A stretch of 64,000 nucleotides of DNA from Planctomycetota bacterium (GTDB taxonomy: Bacteria; Planctomycetota; Phycisphaerae; Phycisphaerales; UBA1924). Numbering within the stretch: position 1 is the first letter of the stretch; each line of letters starts with the position of its first letter. Of this stretch, positions 52,167 to 61,441 are shown piece by piece. Position numbers and translations under genes: made by a program. The notes beneath the pieces were generated by a model. It made no database searches. It had not been told where the DNA came from and saw only the letters and a program-made list of their open reading frames with translations. The DNA lies in contig JAFIFX010000001.1 of NCBI GenBank assembly GCA_020831805.1, positions 124,001 to 188,000 of the forward strand, in the 5' to 3' direction.

Positions 52167-53588
52167 TCAATGGGCCGAAACCTGGCCGAGCATGGGCGAG
52201 ATTTCTTCCACAATCCGGTCAAGGGTGGCCTTGTCCCTCGCCTCGGCATTCAGTCGCAGCAGCGGCTCAGTGTTGGACTTGCGGATGTTGACCCACCAGC
52301 CCTCCTCGGCGAAGCAGTCGATCGTCACGCCGTCGAGGAAATCAACATCGGCTCGGTCGCCGTACTCGTCCTGCACCGCCTCCAGGGCTGCGTCCTTCTC
52401 CTCGATCTCGAAGTTGATCTCGCCGGACTGCACATAACGCTTCAGCGGCTTGACCAGCTTGCTCATCGGCTTGCCCGCCGAGGCCAGCACCGAGAGGAAG
52501 GTCGCCATGGCGATCACCCCCGAGTCGGCGTTGAAGTTGCGGGCAAAGTAGAAATGCCCGGACAGCTCCCCGCCGAAGATCCCGCGGTGCTCGGCCATGA
52601 GCTGCTTCATGAAGACATGGCCGACACGACCCCGGACCGGCTGGCCCCCCGCCTTCTCGATCTCCTCGGCCACGGCCTTGGTCGACCGCAGGTCGTAGAT
52701 CACGGCCGCCCCGGGCCGCTTCTTGAGGAAGTACGGCGCCAGCAGGGCGGTCATGATGTCGCAGGGCACGATCTCGCCCTTCTCGTCCACCGCCACGCAG
52801 CGGTCCGCGTCGCCGTCGAAGCACAGCCCGAGCTGGGCCCCCTCCGACACCACCCGCTCCTGGAGCTGCACGAGGTTGCTGGCCACCAGCGGGTTGGGCT
52901 CGTGGACGAACTCGCCCTTGGAGTTGTCGAAGTTCAGCTCGACGATCTCCAGCCCGGGCGTGTGCATGCCACGGCGCCCGAAGATCTTGGGCAGCGCCGT
53001 GCCGGCCATGCCGTTCGAGGCGTCGACCACGATCCGCATCGGGTTCTTCTCGTTGTACTCGCCCAGGTCGAGGAAGGAGAGCACATGCTTCTTGTAGGGC
53101 TCCCACAGGTCCCGCTGCTCGATGGTCGTCCCGCCGACCGGGTCGGTGCCCTTGTCCACCATCGCCGCGTGCTTGCGGACCTCGGCCAGGCCCGACGCCT
53201 CGCCCACGGGCTTGGCCTTGCGCTTCGAGACCTTGAAGCCGTTGTACTGCGGCGGGTTGTGGCTGGCCGTCACCACGACCCCCCCCGCGCAGTCGAGGTG
53301 GTTGATCGCGAAATACATCATCGAGGTATCGACCATCCCGAGGTCGATGACCGACGCGCCGCAGGTCGTGATCCCCCGGATCAGCTCGTCGCTCAGCTTG
53401 GGCGAGCTGGTCCGCATGTCACGCCCGACCAGGATGTTCTTCATCATGGGCGTGGTCTCGCCCACCTGCGCCGCGTCCTCGAGAAGGTACCGGGCCACGC
53501 CGCAGCCGATCTGCCAGGCCATGTGGTCGGTCAGAAGATCCGGATAGGTCCCGCGGATGTCGTAGGCCTTGAAGACGCGTCCGAGCAT
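52167..53588 (-). CDS. manB: Phosphomannomutase / phosphoglucomutase
   Basis: Interconverts hexose 6- and 1-phosphates for glycan precursors. 473 residues from the ATG with GGAGA upstream. Four-domain alpha-D-phosphohexomutase motifs: VTASHNPPQYNG with the phosphoserine Ser109, metal loop FDGDADRC, sugar loop GELSGHFYF, phosphate loop RKSNTEPLLR. The sugar loop GGELSGH is the form usual in bifunctional PMM/PGM enzymes, so either or both substrates are possible. Transcribed alone; divergent from the PGPGW gene. Confidence 0.92.
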   Translation of the reverse strand: MLGRVFKAYDIRGTYPDLLTDHMAWQIGCGVARYLLEDAAQVGETTPMMKNILVGRDMRTSSPKLSDELIRGITTCGASVIDLGMVDTSMMYFAINHLDCAGGVVVTASHNPPQYNGFKVSKRKAKPVGEASGLAEVRKHAAMVDKGTDPVGGTTIEQRDLWEPYKKHVLSFLDLGEYNEKNPMRIVVDASNGMAGTALPKIFGRRGMHTPGLEIVELNFDNSKGEFVHEPNPLVASNLVQLQERVVSEGAQLGLCFDGDADRCVAVDEKGEIVPCDIMTALLAPYFLKKRPGAAVIYDLRSTKAVAEEIEKAGGQPVRGRVGHVFMKQLMAEHRGIFGGELSGHFYFARNFNADSGVIAMATFLSVLASAGKPMSKLVKPLKRYVQSGEINFEIEEKDAALEAVQDEYGDRADVDFLDGVTIDCFAEEGWWVNIRKSNTEPLLRLNAEARDKATLDRIVEEISPMLGQVSAH

Positions 53589-53800
53589 GGTCTCTCCGTG
53601 GCGTTCGCCGGCTGGTCGCCCCACCCCCCCGGAGGCGGCTTGCCGATGGGTATTTCTCCCGGATGCGGGGGGTCGGGATGATAGGTCAGCCGGACCGAAA
53701 CTTCGACCCTCATGTTCCAAATGATTGCTAGAGAAATACTTGCGCGAGTTCTCGCCGACGCCGCCACCCGAAGAACCCCGCGCGTACCGTGCTGGTTGTG

Positions 53801-54232
53801 ATGTCCGAAGTGCTCGCCTGGATCGAAGCCCACGAGACCCTCCTGATCGGGATCGCCGGGCTCTCCGTGGCGATGTTCATCGGCACCCTGCTGGTCGTGC
53901 CGTGGATGCTGCTGCGGATCCCCGAGGACTACTTCGCGCACAAGCACCGCCCCCCGGGGGTCGGCTCGCGGTCCCACATCGTCCTGCGCTGGACGCTGCG
54001 GATCCTCAAAAACGCGTTCGGGGCGGTCTGCATCCTGGCCGGCATCGCCATGCTCGTCCTGCCGGGCCAGGGGCTGCTGACCATCCTGATCGGGCTGCTG
54101 CTGATCGAGTTCCCGGGCAAGTACGCGATGGAGCGGAGGCTGATCGCCCGGCCGCGGGTATTCCGCACGCTCAACCGGTTCCGCCAACGGCGCGGGCACG
54201 AGCCGCTGGCCCACCCGTTCGGGCGGGCGTGA
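53801..54232 (+). CDS. PGPGW-family membrane protein
   Basis: 143 residues from the ATG (a GTG 12 bases upstream is also in frame). Three membrane helices (about 15-40, 75-93, 97-112) and the family word LVLPGQGLLTILIGLLLIEF followed by PGKYAMERR. The signature proline-glycine motif normally reads PGPGW; here it is PGQG. Uncharacterised family. It is convergent with dinG with no gap. Confidence 0.75.
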   Translation: MSEVLAWIEAHETLLIGIAGLSVAMFIGTLLVVPWMLLRIPEDYFAHKHRPPGVGSRSHIVLRWTLRILKNAFGAVCILAGIAMLVLPGQGLLTILIGLLLIEFPGKYAMERRLIARPRVFRTLNRFRQRRGHEPLAHPFGRA

Positions 54233-56320
54233 TCAGGCCCCGTCCCCTGTGATCCGCCGGATGGCCACCCCCTCCGGCACCGCACCGAGGAACGCCCGCC
54301 CGTAGCCGGTCGTCACGATCCGCGGGTCCAGCACCACCACCCGCCCCCGGTCCCCCGCCGAGCGGATCAGCCGCCCGAAGCCCTGCTTGAACCGGATCAC
54401 CGCCCGCGGCAGGGCGTCGTCGCGGAACGGATCCCCGCCCCGCTCGCGGATCCGCTCGCTGCGCGCCTCGACGATCGGCCGGTCGGGCGGATCGAACGGC
54501 AGCCGGGTAATGATCACATTGCGCAGGGCCGAGCCGCGGACATCAACCCCCTGCCAGAAGCTCGCGGCCCCGAACAGCACGCCCCGCTCGGAGTTGCGGA
54601 AGTCCTCGAGCATCTGCCCCCGGGCCCCGCTGCGCCCCTGGATGTAGACATCCATCCCCATCGCCATGAACCCCGGGCCGAGCCTGGCCGCCGTCCGGTT
54701 GAGCAGTGCGAAACTGGTGAACAGCACGAACGCGCCGCCGTCGGTGGCGATCACATGATCGTGCACGCGGCTGGCGATGGCGTCCTCGAAGCTCTCCCCC
54801 TGAGCCGGTGGGGCCGGCTTCCAGCCGGACTTCTTCCCCCCGGGGCTGGGCACGGTCGTGTCCACGAACAGCTCGACCTGCGACGCGTAATCGAACGGCG
54901 AGCCCATCTGGACCGTCTTCGCCCCCTCGCAGCCCAGACGCGTGAGCGCGTGGTTGAAGGCTGTCTCCTGGTGCTCGACCGGGTCGTCTTCGCGGACCTT
55001 GCGGGTGGACAGCGTCGCGCTGGTCAGCACGACCGAATGCTCCTTGCCGAACAGGTGCTCGCGCAGCATCGGCCCGACCTCGATCGGCGAACAGGCCAGC
55101 TTGACCCGCGCCGAGAACCGAGACGACTCGTCCGCGTCCTTCGTCTCAGCCCAGTAGACATAGCTGTCCAGCGTCTGCGACACCAGCACCTCGGCGGCGT
55201 CGGCGATGTCCGCCGCCCGCTGGATGTACGCCGTCAGCTCGTAGCGGTCCGGCTCCTGGTCGACGAAGTCCTTGACCCGCTTGAGGGCCAGCACCAGGTC
55301 GTTCATCGCCGGCGTCAGCGGGTTGATCACCGCGTCGGGATGCCGGATCCGCCCGCCGGGCGCGCCGCCCGATTCGACCAGTCGCACCACATCGTCGAAC
55401 AGGGATCGGGCCGCGCGTTCCGCCTCCATCACCCGCGACACCGCCCGCTCGATCGGCGCGATGTCACCCGTCGCCAGCTCCAACTGGGCCAGGTATCCCT
55501 TGCCAGTCTTCTGGTGGTACAGCGTGCTCAGCAGGTGGGCGACCTTGCCCTCGGACAGGGCCACGCCGAAGTGGTCGCTGGCCACATCCTCCACGCCGTG
55601 GGCCTCGTCGAGGATGACATGCTGGTACTCGGGCAGGAACCCGGCCCCCCCGCCGCGCATCCGCAGGGCCATGTCGCTGAAGAACAGGGCGTGGTTGCAC
55701 ACCAGGATCCGCGCCCCCTCCATGGCCCGCCGGGCGTTCTGGTAGAAGCACTCGTTGTGGTGCGGGCACTTGCGCCCCATGCAGTTGGCGTGGTCGCTCT
55801 GGACCTTGTCCCACACGCCCGGCCGGTCCAGCGGCGGCAGGGTGCTCAGCGAGCCGTCCTCGGTCTCGTAGACCCAGTCCTCGATCACATGCAGCGACCG
55901 ACGGGCCGCGGCGTCGGGCAGCAGTTTGTCCTGACGCTGGCTGGCCAGCTTGAGCCGCCGGATCGACACATAGTTGCCCCGCCCCTTGACCAGCACCGCC
56001 TTGCACGCCCCCAGCTCGCCCAGCGCCGACTGCAGCAGCGGGATGTCCTTCTGGACGAGCTGCTCCTGCAGCGCGATGGTGTTGGTCGCCACCACCACCG
56101 TCTCCTGCATCGACGCGGCCCGCACGATCGCGGGGACCAGATACGCGAAGCTCTTGCCCACGCCGGTGCCCGCCTCGACCAGCAGGTGGGACCGGTCATG
56201 CAGGCATTGCTCAACCAGCCCCGCCATGCGGAGCTGCTCGGCGCGCGGTTCGTAGCCCGGGCCCAATGCTTTCGCAATCGGACCCGCATCCCCGAGCAGG
56301 TTGGCGGCGGCGACACTCAT
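54233..56320 (-). CDS. dinG: DinG/XPD-family DNA helicase with incomplete Fe-S ligand set
   Basis: Superfamily 2 5'-3' helicase acting on R-loops and damage intermediates. 695 residues from the ATG overlapping the previous stop (ATGA). Walker A EAGTGVGKS (49-57), DEAH box at VILDEAHGVEDVA, motif VI near KQGFGRLIRS. Iron-sulfur region: three cysteines with exact DinG spacing (C180-x4-C185-x5-C191). The first ligand expected in KGRxNYLC is Ser119 (KGRGNYVS). The cluster is therefore likely absent, altered or three-ligand. Last gene of the mrdA-rodA-rsmG run. Confidence 0.9.
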   Translation of the reverse strand: MSVAAANLLGDAGPIAKALGPGYEPRAEQLRMAGLVEQCLHDRSHLLVEAGTGVGKSFAYLVPAIVRAASMQETVVVATNTIALQEQLVQKDIPLLQSALGELGACKAVLVKGRGNYVSIRRLKLASQRQDKLLPDAAARRSLHVIEDWVYETEDGSLSTLPPLDRPGVWDKVQSDHANCMGRKCPHHNECFYQNARRAMEGARILVCNHALFFSDMALRMRGGGAGFLPEYQHVILDEAHGVEDVASDHFGVALSEGKVAHLLSTLYHQKTGKGYLAQLELATGDIAPIERAVSRVMEAERAARSLFDDVVRLVESGGAPGGRIRHPDAVINPLTPAMNDLVLALKRVKDFVDQEPDRYELTAYIQRAADIADAAEVLVSQTLDSYVYWAETKDADESSRFSARVKLACSPIEVGPMLREHLFGKEHSVVLTSATLSTRKVREDDPVEHQETAFNHALTRLGCEGAKTVQMGSPFDYASQVELFVDTTVPSPGGKKSGWKPAPPAQGESFEDAIASRVHDHVIATDGGAFVLFTSFALLNRTAARLGPGFMAMGMDVYIQGRSGARGQMLEDFRNSERGVLFGAASFWQGVDVRGSALRNVIITRLPFDPPDRPIVEARSERIRERGGDPFRDDALPRAVIRFKQGFGRLIRSAGDRGRVVVLDPRIVTTGYGRAFLGAVPEGVAIRRITGDGA

Positions 56321-56733
56321 CGCTTGAAGAACCGCCTCAATCGCCAAACCAACGGCGGCTTACGCGAAGTCGAGTCGCGGGTGCGCTGATCGTCCCAGTC
56401 GAGTTCACCATTCGGGAGGTAAACTTCACCGTCATCGCCCTGCACGATCGCGCCAAGTTTGCTCGCGATCTCATGCAGTTTGCGAATGAAGTCCTTGCCT
56501 TGGTGTCGCGCGGAGACATCGTCCTCGGTCCAGTCGATCCAGTAGCTTCCATCGGGCGCATCCGGATCATCCCACACCGTAAATACATTGGGAGGAGTTC
56601 GATTGCAGTTCTCGGTATCGATCCGCAGCACCGGATCACACTCAATCAAGGTCAACCACTCTTGCCGTGAGATCCTTGGCCCATCCTCGTCGGACCAGTC
56701 CTCTTTTCGAGTGATGTGCAGGTCGTAGCCCAT
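56317..56733 (-). CDS. Small hypothetical protein beginning MGYDLHITRK
   Basis: 138 residues, no signal. The opening MGYDLHITRKEDWSDEDGPR and the closing VQGDDGEVYLPNGELDW belong to a widespread group of small cytoplasmic proteins of unknown function that I know only as hypothetical. Base composition is somewhat lower in GC than the flanking genes. It starts directly on the base after the rsmG stop (TAAATG) and overlaps dinG by 4 bases, so it sits neatly inside an operon despite its foreign look. Confidence 0.6.
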   Translation of the reverse strand: MGYDLHITRKEDWSDEDGPRISRQEWLTLIECDPVLRIDTENCNRTPPNVFTVWDDPDAPDGSYWIDWTEDDVSARHQGKDFIRKLHEIASKLGAIVQGDDGEVYLPNGELDWDDQRTRDSTSRKPPLVWRLRRFFKR

Positions 56734-57495
56734 TTAGTTCCTCCCCACCCCCAGCGGCGCCTTCTTCGGTTCCCCGTCCCCCCGCGGGTACGCCTTCGGC
56801 GTGTCACGCAGTTTCTCGATCACCACCAGCCGCCCGGTCGGCGTCTCCACCGTGCCCGCGTGGGCCGCGTGGAGCATGTGCAGGGCCTGCTTCGCCTCGG
56901 CCAGTTCCTCCCCGGCCTTCTGGCCCTTCGTCAGCACGATCAGCCCCCCCACCTTCGCCAGCGGCACGGTCAGTTCCAGCAGCGTCACCAGCCGCCCCAC
57001 CGCCCGCGAGACCACCGCGTCGTACCGCCCGCGGTGCCCGCCGACGCGCCCCGTCCCGGTCTTGTCGCCCCGGTCCTGGCCCAGCCGCTCGGCCCGCTCC
57101 TGGAGCACGACGACATTGGACAAGCCGATGCGCCCGGCCGCCTCGCGCACGAAGTCGCACTTCTTGCCCGTCGCGTCCACCAGCGTGAACCACGCCCGCG
57201 GCATGACGCACGCCAGCACCAGCCCGGGGATGCCCCCGCCCGTGCCGACATCGACCACCTCCGCCCCGTCCGGCAGGTCCGCCAGCACGGGCACGATGGT
57301 CAGCGCATCGAAGATGTGCTTCTCCCACGCCTCCTCGGCGTCGCGGATCGCCGTCAGGTTCATCCGCGTGTTCGCCTCGAGCAGCAGGGCCAGATACAGC
57401 CCCAACCGCTCGACCTCCCCGGGCGCGAACGACACCCCCAGCGCCCCGACGCGTTCGATCCATCCATCCGGCGGAACCAGTGGCTGCAACGGCAT
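56734..57495 (-). CDS. rsmG: 16S rRNA (guanine-N7) methyltransferase
   Basis: Methylates G527 of 16S rRNA. 253 residues, slightly longer than the usual 210-220 because of a C-terminal tail (PRGDGEPKKAPLGVGRN). Motifs: NLTAIRDAEEAWEKHIFDAL (46-65), SAM loop VDVGTGGGIPGLVLA (81-95), KKCDFVREA, VVLQERAERLG, VVSRAVGRL. A short insert of about ten residues (QDRGDKTGTGRVGG) lies before the SRAVG motif. It follows rodA by 43 bases and is contiguous with the next gene. Confidence 0.94.
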   Translation of the reverse strand: MPLQPLVPPDGWIERVGALGVSFAPGEVERLGLYLALLLEANTRMNLTAIRDAEEAWEKHIFDALTIVPVLADLPDGAEVVDVGTGGGIPGLVLACVMPRAWFTLVDATGKKCDFVREAAGRIGLSNVVVLQERAERLGQDRGDKTGTGRVGGHRGRYDAVVSRAVGRLVTLLELTVPLAKVGGLIVLTKGQKAGEELAEAKQALHMLHAAHAGTVETPTGRLVVIEKLRDTPKAYPRGDGEPKKAPLGVGRN

Positions 57496-57538
57496 TCTCC
57501 CGGCGGGCCGCCCGTCGGCCCGGACCTGATCATAACCC

Positions 57539-58846
57539 TTACCGGGTCAGGGCCCGGCCGGAGAAGCCCACCGACCGCCCGTAGGGCTTGGTGGCCTGCA
57601 TCGGGTCCGGCCCGTTGTCGTCGGCGTACTCGAACGAGGCCCGGAACGGCGGCCGGGGCTTGTGCATCGCCACATTGACGATCAGCCCGGTCATGATCCA
57701 GCACGACAGCAGGCTCGACCCGCCGTAGCTGACGAACGGGAGCGTCACGCCGATGATGGGCATCAGGCCCAGGTTCATCCCGATGTTGATCAGGGCCTGG
57801 ACCCCGATGAACACCGGTAATCCCGCCGCGATCAGCCGCCCGAGCGGGTCGCGGCACGACGCCGCCACCATCCAGGCCCCGCCCATCCAGATCAGGTACA
57901 GCCCCATCAGCCCCAGCCCGCCCCAGAAACCGAAGCGGTTGACGATGACCGCGGAGATCATGTCGTTGTGACGCTCGGGCAGCCGGTTGTAGTGCACCAG
58001 GGCCCGCGACCCGGACTCGCCCCGCCCCTGGGCCTGGCCCGCGCCGATGAGCGTCTGGGCCGTCAGGGCCTGGTAGTTGATGTCGAAGGCCGTCGTGGTG
58101 TCGCCCTGGAACTGCTTGTACAGGCCGATGAGCCGGGTCTTCTGGTACGGCTTGAGCACCGGCCACGCGGCCGGGGCCGCCAGCGCCGCGCAGGCCACGA
58201 TCAGCGTGAGGTGGCGCAGCCGCGCCCCGGCCGCGATCAGCATCGCGAACAACGCCGGCACGAACAGCATCGCGCTGCCCAGGTCCGGCTGGAGCGTGAT
58301 CAGGCCGATCGGCACCGCCGCGATGATCCCCGGCACCACCAGACCCTTCAGCCGGCGGTGCTGCGAGCGGAACCGCATGTACCGCGCCACCGCCAGCACG
58401 AAGGCGATCTTGGCGATCTCCACCGGCTGGAGGTCCATCATGCCCATGTTGATCCAGCGGCGCGACCCGTTGCGCGGATGGACCAGCCACGACGGGATCC
58501 CCGGCATGATCAGCACGATCAGCAGGACGATGCCCGCCGCGTAGAGCGGCCAGCTGAACAGCCCGATGTACCGGTAGTGCGGCAGCGCCACGGTCACGCA
58601 GGCGATCAGCCCGATCACCAGGAACACCGCCTGGCGCGCCGCCACCGCGGAGATCTCGCCCGTCGGCTCCGGGCTCTGCCCGACATCGATCGCGTAGATC
58701 CCCAGCACCGACAAGGCCAACGCCGCCAGCACCGTCAGCCACGAGAAGTTGACGATCCGCACGGCCTTCCAGAGCGGCTCACCGGTCGACAGCGACCCGC
58801 GCACGATCGCGGTCAGCCCTTCGCGGAACATGCCCGCCGTGGTCAT
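57539..58846 (-). CDS. rodA: Cell-shape SEDS peptidoglycan polymerase
   Basis: SEDS-family glycosyltransferase that polymerises lipid II for wall elongation, partnered by PBP2. 435 residues, about ten membrane helices. Signatures: LQPVEIAKIAFVLAVARYM, TLQPDLGSAMLFVPALFAML (with the conserved Asp), GRGESGSRALVHYNRLPERH, and MPIIGVTLPFVSYGGSS. The ATG overlaps the mrdA stop by 4 bases. This confirms a peptidoglycan-building organism. Confidence 0.94.
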   Translation of the reverse strand: MTTAGMFREGLTAIVRGSLSTGEPLWKAVRIVNFSWLTVLAALALSVLGIYAIDVGQSPEPTGEISAVAARQAVFLVIGLIACVTVALPHYRYIGLFSWPLYAAGIVLLIVLIMPGIPSWLVHPRNGSRRWINMGMMDLQPVEIAKIAFVLAVARYMRFRSQHRRLKGLVVPGIIAAVPIGLITLQPDLGSAMLFVPALFAMLIAAGARLRHLTLIVACAALAAPAAWPVLKPYQKTRLIGLYKQFQGDTTTAFDINYQALTAQTLIGAGQAQGRGESGSRALVHYNRLPERHNDMISAVIVNRFGFWGGLGLMGLYLIWMGGAWMVAASCRDPLGRLIAAGLPVFIGVQALINIGMNLGLMPIIGVTLPFVSYGGSSLLSCWIMTGLIVNVAMHKPRPPFRASFEYADDNGPDPMQATKPYGRSVGFSGRALTR

Positions 58847-61284
58847 CGCCGCCCCCCCGCCGAGCCCGCCGCGTCCGCACGACGCCCCGGCCCGGCGCGA
58901 CCGCCCAGGTACCCCTCCTGGATCAGGGCGTGGATGATCTGGTTGGTGATCGGCCCGCTGACGCGCCCGCCGGAACCGCCGAAATCCACCACCACCGCGA
59001 TCGCGTACCGCGGCGCTTCGCCCTCGTCGCCCACCAGCACGACATACCACGAGTGATCGCCCTGCCGGACCACCACCGCCGGCTCGTCGGACTCCGGCCC
59101 GCCCGGCTTCCACACGACGGGCGAGGCGTCGGCCGTGCCGGTCTTGCCCCAGACCGTCACGCCCGGCGCGTTGAAGATCCGGTCGTTCGTGCCGTTGATG
59201 TTGATCCGCATGCCCGTGCCGAAGTCCCAGTCGTTCGCCGCGCGCCGGAGCCCGTCGAGCGTGTTGCGGATCGCCGACGAGGGAATGCCCAGGTCGATGA
59301 CCTGCGGCGCGACCCCCTGCTCGGCGATCAGCCGCGGCACGATCCGATACCCGCCCCGGGCGATCGTCGCGTACGAGTCCGCGGCGTGCAGGGGCGTCCA
59401 GGTGATCGGCCCCTGCCCGATGCCCAGGAAGATCGCGTCGTGCCGCTCCAGGTCCGAGCCGTCCACGACGCGGTTGGTCAGCCCCCCGATCGAGCCCGGC
59501 CACTCGCCGCCCAGCCCCAACCCGAAGCCCTCCCCGATGCCGAACGAGCGGTACACCTCCGCCACGCCCCTGGGCCCCAAGCGGTCCCCGAGCGTGAAGA
59601 AGAACACATTCGACGACACCATCAGCGCGTCGCTGTCGTCCGGATCGCGTCCGAGCTGGTCGGCGTGGGTGATGCCGTACTGCTTGTAGATCCACGACCG
59701 GAACATGTTGGGCCGGTTGGGGAAGTAGTGCCCGGTCGCCCGGATCCGCTCGCCGGGGCTGTACAGCCCGGCCTTGGTCGCGCCGCAAAGGATCAACGCC
59801 TTGACGATCGACCCGGGCTGGTACGGCTTGCCGATCGCCCGGTTCACGAACGGCGTGTGCACCGCCAGGTACCGCTCCAGTGCCTCGCCCTGCAGCCCGC
59901 GGCGCGACCAGTCGCCGTCCCGCGGCGCTTCGGGCATCGAAACCATCGCCAGGATCTCGCCCGTCGGGATGTCCAGCACCACCGCGGCCGCATCCAGCTC
60001 CGTGCCCGCGGGCAGGTTGCTGTTCTGGTGCCACGGCTGCACGCGGGTCAGCCCAACCTCGGGGTCCAGGATCGCCCGCACCCGCGCCTGAAGCTGGATG
60101 TCGATGGTCAGGCGGACATCATCGCCCGGGATGGCCGCGCGATGCTCGACCGCGCGGGTCTGCAGGTTCTCCCGGCGCAGCCCGCGGAACCCGCGCAGCG
60201 CGTCCTCCATCGCCGCCTCGATCCCGGTGTGGCCGACCCGGTCGCCGTTGAGGAAGTACGCCCCGGTGTCCACGCCGCGCTGCGTCAGCGCCCGCTCGCG
60301 CAGCGCGGCGTCCTCCTCGATCCGGCGCCGCCGCCGCTCCACATCCTCCTGGAACACCCGCCGACGCACCGACCCGAGCATCAGCCCCGCGATCTCCTCG
60401 ACCTCGACCTGCATCATCCCGTCGCCGCGGAGCGGCGCGGGCAGCGTCGTGCGGTCGATCTCCACCCGCATGCGGTCGTACGGGTACACCCGTTCGGTCG
60501 CGTCGATCACCCGCAGCCCCGGCAACAGCGGCTGCCGCTCGTCCAGCGCGGCCTCGCCCGCCTCGCCCGCCGCGAACACCGGCGCGTCCCGCTCGGCCAG
60601 ACGCATGAAACGGAAACCGATGTCGTCCGCCACGCCGGAAACAATCGGGTGGGCCTGGGTCCGTTCGGCGATCGGAGAATCGGCGATCCGGCGGATGCGG
60701 GCCTCCTCGGCCTGGCCGATGCGGATGCCCGCCCGGCGCAGGTTCTCCCGCTCCGTCTCGATCCGGCGCGCTGTGACCGCCGCCTGCATCCGCTCGACCC
60801 GTTCGACGACGGTCCGCCGGGATGCTTCGATGTCGTCCCGGCTTACGCCCGCCCCCTGCGCGATCAGCCCCCACATCTGCTCCACACGCTGCTCGTACGC
60901 CGGTTGATAGGTCCGGACCCACGCGGCACGCTCGTCGGCATCCAGGGCCGGCCAGACATCCCGGTGCACCCGGCGCGCGAACCGCTCCGCCGAGCGCCGG
61001 GCCCACTCCCCGGAAATCACCTCGTACGAAATCGCCAGGTCGTAGCTGGGCCGATCCTGGGCCAGGACCCGGCCGTTGCGGTCCAGAATCCGCCCCCGCA
61101 CCGTCGGCTCCCACGACTGGCGGACCAGCCGTGACTCCGCCTGCGTCCTGGCATCGGCCCCCTTGACCAGGGTGACCCACCCGAGCCGGGCCCCCAGCGG
61201 GAGAAACGGCAGCGACATCAGCAGCCCGATGAGGACGAGCCGGCGATGAAACATGCTCGGAATGATCTTCCGGATCCGACCCAT
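58843..61284 (-). CDS. mrdA: Penicillin-binding protein 2 with long N-terminal insertion
   Basis: DD-transpeptidase of the elongasome. 813 residues against about 630 in E. coli. One membrane helix (about 13-32), then VRGRILDRNGRVLAQDRPSYDL. An extra segment of about 120 residues (95-230) includes a charged helix (RRTVVERVERMQAAVTARRI). The pedestal and transpeptidase domain follow with SxxK (QPGSIVKAL, about 493), SxN (VSSNVFF) and KTG (WGKTGTAD, about 714). The ATG was chosen because GGAG lies just upstream; a GTG 15 bases earlier is possible. Overlaps rodA by 4 bases. The Gly/Arg-rich end is probably disordered. Confidence 0.93.
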   Translation of the reverse strand: MGRIRKIIPSMFHRRLVLIGLLMSLPFLPLGARLGWVTLVKGADARTQAESRLVRQSWEPTVRGRILDRNGRVLAQDRPSYDLAISYEVISGEWARRSAERFARRVHRDVWPALDADERAAWVRTYQPAYEQRVEQMWGLIAQGAGVSRDDIEASRRTVVERVERMQAAVTARRIETERENLRRAGIRIGQAEEARIRRIADSPIAERTQAHPIVSGVADDIGFRFMRLAERDAPVFAAGEAGEAALDERQPLLPGLRVIDATERVYPYDRMRVEIDRTTLPAPLRGDGMMQVEVEEIAGLMLGSVRRRVFQEDVERRRRRIEEDAALRERALTQRGVDTGAYFLNGDRVGHTGIEAAMEDALRGFRGLRRENLQTRAVEHRAAIPGDDVRLTIDIQLQARVRAILDPEVGLTRVQPWHQNSNLPAGTELDAAAVVLDIPTGEILAMVSMPEAPRDGDWSRRGLQGEALERYLAVHTPFVNRAIGKPYQPGSIVKALILCGATKAGLYSPGERIRATGHYFPNRPNMFRSWIYKQYGITHADQLGRDPDDSDALMVSSNVFFFTLGDRLGPRGVAEVYRSFGIGEGFGLGLGGEWPGSIGGLTNRVVDGSDLERHDAIFLGIGQGPITWTPLHAADSYATIARGGYRIVPRLIAEQGVAPQVIDLGIPSSAIRNTLDGLRRAANDWDFGTGMRININGTNDRIFNAPGVTVWGKTGTADASPVVWKPGGPESDEPAVVVRQGDHSWYVVLVGDEGEAPRYAIAVVVDFGGSGGRVSGPITNQIIHALIQEGYLGGRAGPGRRADAAGSAGGRR

Positions 61285-61441
61285 CGGGCTCCATCCCACC
61301 GGGCCGCACGCCGGCCGAGGCGTGCTCCGCTGATGATATGGAAGGTCGGCATCCCGGGCCGCTTGGGTCCACGGAATCGGCCCAGAATAAGCCGGATTCC
61401 GGCCCGGGGCGCGGCGATCGACCGCCGGTGGCCCGGGCGGG

